Positions 60,290-64,000 of a stretch of DNA of 64,000 nt are shown piece after piece. Source of the DNA: Saccharobesus litoralis. Its GTDB lineage: Bacteria; Pseudomonadota; Gammaproteobacteria; Enterobacterales; Alteromonadaceae. The stretch covers positions 558,001 to 622,000 of the forward strand of contig NZ_CP026604.1 in NCBI RefSeq assembly GCF_003063625.1. The letters are read 5' to 3'. Below the pieces are notes generated by a model that worked only from the letters and a program-made list of their open reading frames with translations, ran no database searches and was not told the origin of the DNA. The first letter of the stretch is position 1; the number at the start of each line of letters is the position of its first letter. Position numbers and translations under genes: made by a program.

Positions 60290-61078
60290 TTAGTTTTGGT
60301 GCCAAAATGGCATACCCAAAGTCGGGGTACTAGGCTCTGCAACTTGTTTCTCTGGCATTCGCCCTGCCAAATAGCCTTGTCGCCCCGCCTGTACTGCATT
60401 GGCAAAAGCTTGTGCCATCAACACTGGATCCTGCGCTTGAGCTATTGCCGAATTAAGCAATATAGCATCATATCCTAGCTCCATGGCCTGGGCGGCATGA
60501 GATGGCAAACCAATACCCGCATCAACAACTAGCGTAATATCAGGCAAACGACTACGAATGCTTTCTAGCGCATGGGGATTTAACAATCCTTTACCTGTAC
60601 CTATAGGCGCACCCCAAGGCATGACGACCTGACAGCCTAGGTCGGCTAAACGACGACACACTACTAAGTCATCAGCAACGTAAGGTAATACTTTAAAACC
60701 GTCTTTTAGCAAAATATCCGTAGCTTGCACTAAATCAATGGGATCAGGTTGCAAATTATATTCATCACCAATTAACTCAAGTTTTATCCAATCGGTTTGA
60801 AATATCTCTCGCGACATTTTGGCCAAATTTACCGCTTCTTTAACAGAGTGACATCCCGCGGTATTGGGTAATAATGTCAAACCCAGATCTTGTATTTGTT
60901 GCCAAAACACTTGCCCGCCTTTTTGTTCTGGTGACTGGCGGCGTAATGATAGAGTAACAATCTGCGAGCCACTGGCCTTAATTGAATCTGTCATTACTTT
61001 TGGAGATGGGTACAAAGCCGAACCAACGAGTAATCGACTATCGAAAGTTTGACCGTAAATATTTAAAACATCAGACAT
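60290..61078 (-). CDS. thiG: thiazole synthase
   Basis: 262 residues. TIM-barrel with the Schiff-base Lys in [10 protein letters not shown], phosphate-binding [14 protein letters not shown] and [17 protein letters not shown]. It forms the thiazole ring from deoxyxylulose phosphate, dehydroglycine and ThiS thiocarboxylate. 14 bases after thiS. Confidence 0.96.
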   Translation of the reverse strand: MSDVLNIYGQTFDSRLLVGSALYPSPKVMTDSIKASGSQIVTLSLRRQSPEQKGGQVFWQQIQDLGLTLLPNTAGCHSVKEAVNLAKMSREIFQTDWIKLELIGDEYNLQPDPIDLVQATDILLKDGFKVLPYVADDLVVCRRLADLGCQVVMPWGAPIGTGKGLLNPHALESIRSRLPDITLVVDAGIGLPSHAAQAMELGYDAILLNSAIAQAQDPVLMAQAFANAVQAGRQGYLAGRMPEKQVAEPSTPTLGMPFWHQN

Positions 61079-61092
61079 GGTTTTATTCGGTA

Positions 61093-61287
61093 TTAACCGC
61101 CATAAATGGGCGAAACAATGTCAATGCAATCGCCCGGATTTAATTCTGTACTTTCATAATCTTGTTGAGCAACAAAATCGCCGTTAACTGCGACAGCAAA
61201 AGGTGGAGTCGCGCCGAAAGCTTGTAACGTAGCCGCAAGTTGAGCGGTTGGTGTCTCAAATTCCTGACTATTAATGATTAGTTTCAT
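61093..61287 (-). CDS. thiS: sulfur-carrier protein ThiS
   Basis: 64 residues, ubiquitin-like, ending in the required Gly-Gly (SPIYGG). The C-terminus is adenylated by ThiF and carries sulfur to ThiG. Its start lies 17 bases inside the end of thiO. Confidence 0.95.
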   Translation of the reverse strand: MKLIINSQEFETPTAQLAATLQAFGATPPFAVAVNGDFVAQQDYESTELNPGDCIDIVSPIYGG

Positions 61288-62389
61288 GATAGTGAATTAA
61301 AGAAGTAATTTCTGGTAGTTGTTGTTGGCTAAACCCTAATGAAAGATTAGTTTTAGCACTGATAACATTTAGCAATTGAGTCAGAATATAAGGTGTCAGC
61401 AAATAACCATGACGATACAAACCGTTAACTTGAATGTGATGCTGACTCACATCAATGCTCGGTTCGTTATCGTTTAGTGTTGGACGTAAACCCGATTGCA
61501 TAGCAATTATATTAGCTTCGGCAAAGCCTTTGTGAACACTATATGCCGCAGAGAGAAGTTCAAGCGCCGAACGAACGGATGTCGGCCTATCATCTTGCGA
61601 CTCTATTTCAGTTGCGCCAATCACATACTCTTGATTATCTTTAGGCACTATATAGATAGGATAACGTGGATGCATAAGGCGTACTGGACGAGTCAAGTTG
61701 ACCTCAGGCGCTTTCACCCTTATTACTTCACCTCTGACACCTCTAAGCACTTTAAGCTGATTAATCATATCGCCTTTAGCGCCAAGGCCACGGCAATCAA
61801 TCACTAAATCAAATTTTTGCTTTGGTCGTTCATCGTTAAAACTGATTTGCGCATCGTCAATTTTAACCTCAGTTTGGCAATAAACTTGGATTGAGCTGGC
61901 TAATATTGCTGAAGCAGTTTGCTGATAAAGCTGACTATTTTCTATTTGACCTTCATTCGGTAAAAATAGAATACGGCTAAAATGATTCGCCAATTCAGGT
62001 TCAATTTGATTAAGCTGCTGAGCATCTATCTCCAATAAGTCTTCGTCTTGCTGAAGATGAACGCGCTGCATAAAACTACGTAGGTCGGCTTCATCTTGTC
62101 GGTGTGCCAAAATAACTGAGCCCTGTCGTTGAAAATCTACCGTTAACTGCAATGCTTGCAATAACTCAGGCCACAAAGCTAATGATGCATGCCCCATGGT
62201 CACGATATCACGACTTGCAACAACAGATTCAGCCGTCGGCGCTATCATTGATGCTGCAATTCGCCCTGTGGCATCAGCATAATTCAGCGCGTTTTTTTCA
62301 AACAATGAAACATCAAATTGACTTTCTTTTGCCAATAACAGCGATAATAATCGCCCGACAAGACCCGCACCAACAATCGCTACTTTCAC
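61271..62389 (-). CDS. thiO: glycine oxidase ThiO
   Basis: 372 residues. N-terminal FAD motif VAIVGAGLVGRLLSLLLA, DAO fold with DATGRIAASMIAPTAE, and C-terminal SGLRPTLNDNEPSID with the second FAD contact. It supplies dehydroglycine using oxygen, instead of radical ThiH, so thiazole synthesis here is aerobic. It lies behind a hairpin that follows thiC. Confidence 0.93.
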   Translation of the reverse strand: MKVAIVGAGLVGRLLSLLLAKESQFDVSLFEKNALNYADATGRIAASMIAPTAESVVASRDIVTMGHASLALWPELLQALQLTVDFQRQGSVILAHRQDEADLRSFMQRVHLQQDEDLLEIDAQQLNQIEPELANHFSRILFLPNEGQIENSQLYQQTASAILASSIQVYCQTEVKIDDAQISFNDERPKQKFDLVIDCRGLGAKGDMINQLKVLRGVRGEVIRVKAPEVNLTRPVRLMHPRYPIYIVPKDNQEYVIGATEIESQDDRPTSVRSALELLSAAYSVHKGFAEANIIAMQSGLRPTLNDNEPSIDVSQHHIQVNGLYRHGYLLTPYILTQLLNVISAKTNLSLGFSQQQLPEITSLIHYHETNH

Positions 62390-62416
62390 GTTTTACCGAC
62401 CAATAACTTAATCTAA

Positions 62417-62444
62417 CAAAAAGGGAGCATTGACAGCTCCCTAT
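62417..62444 (-). terminator. hairpin between thiC and thiO
   Basis: GGGAGC-ATTGACA-GCTCCC with five T on the minus strand. It is likely a partial terminator that makes thiC mRNA more abundant than the downstream thi genes. Confidence 0.75.
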
Positions 62445-62453
62445 CACTAAACA

Positions 62454-64000
<1,547 letters not shown>

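Overview
The window looks like chromosome from a marine, agar-degrading gammaproteobacterium of the Alteromonadales type. This is inferred from the agarases, the gene order around dnaX/ybaB, sdh/suc and thi, and the moderate AT bias. I would guess a relative of Catenovulum or Paraglaciecola, but the genus cannot be fixed by eye.

Region 1 (1-19.5 kb) is polysaccharide use. It holds two sulfatases (the first cut by the window edge), a GH86 agarase and a GH16 agarase that both carry ricin-type carbohydrate-binding modules, an esterase lipoprotein and a lipoprotein GH2 beta-galactosidase. A TonB-dependent receptor, a YfiR-like periplasmic protein and a hybrid histidine kinase follow as one tight operon. 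Together these suggest desulfation, endo-cleavage of agar and trimming of galactose, with a linked sensing unit.

Region 2 (19.5-25.6 kb) is rich in repeats. An IS110-family element of IS1111 type sits exactly between the GTAG tetranucleotide and the stem of a REP palindrome. Its downstream non-coding end shows the two guide loops of a bridge (seek) RNA. Around it are REP/REPIN palindromes, a TA-flanked MITE family (three copies), a twice-broken REP-associated transposase gene, and a family of about 45-base double hairpins nested inside the other repeats (five copies). Ordinary genes here are a LysR regulator with a divergent flavin reductase and a c-type cytochrome fused to a DM13 domain.

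Region 3 (25.58-37.93 kb) is a defence island. It is bounded by a 22-bp direct repeat (one mismatch) of the 3' end of ybaB and has an integrase remnant next to the right copy. It carries an AbiE type IV toxin-antitoxin pair and a type I restriction-modification operon. That operon has a Fic protein between hsdR and hsdM, and a DUF3800 protein plus an unrecognised protein behind hsdS.

Region 4 (37.9-64 kb) is core chromosome: ybaB, dnaX (with an A9 slippery site that could give a gamma subunit), apt, a lone receiver protein, sucDCBA and sdhBADC (all read leftwards), gltA (divergent), a coiled-coil lipoprotein, rimI-holD, tRNA-Trp, an HDOD protein and the thiamine operon thiC-thiO-thiS-thiG-thiDE-thiF, with thiC cut by the right edge.
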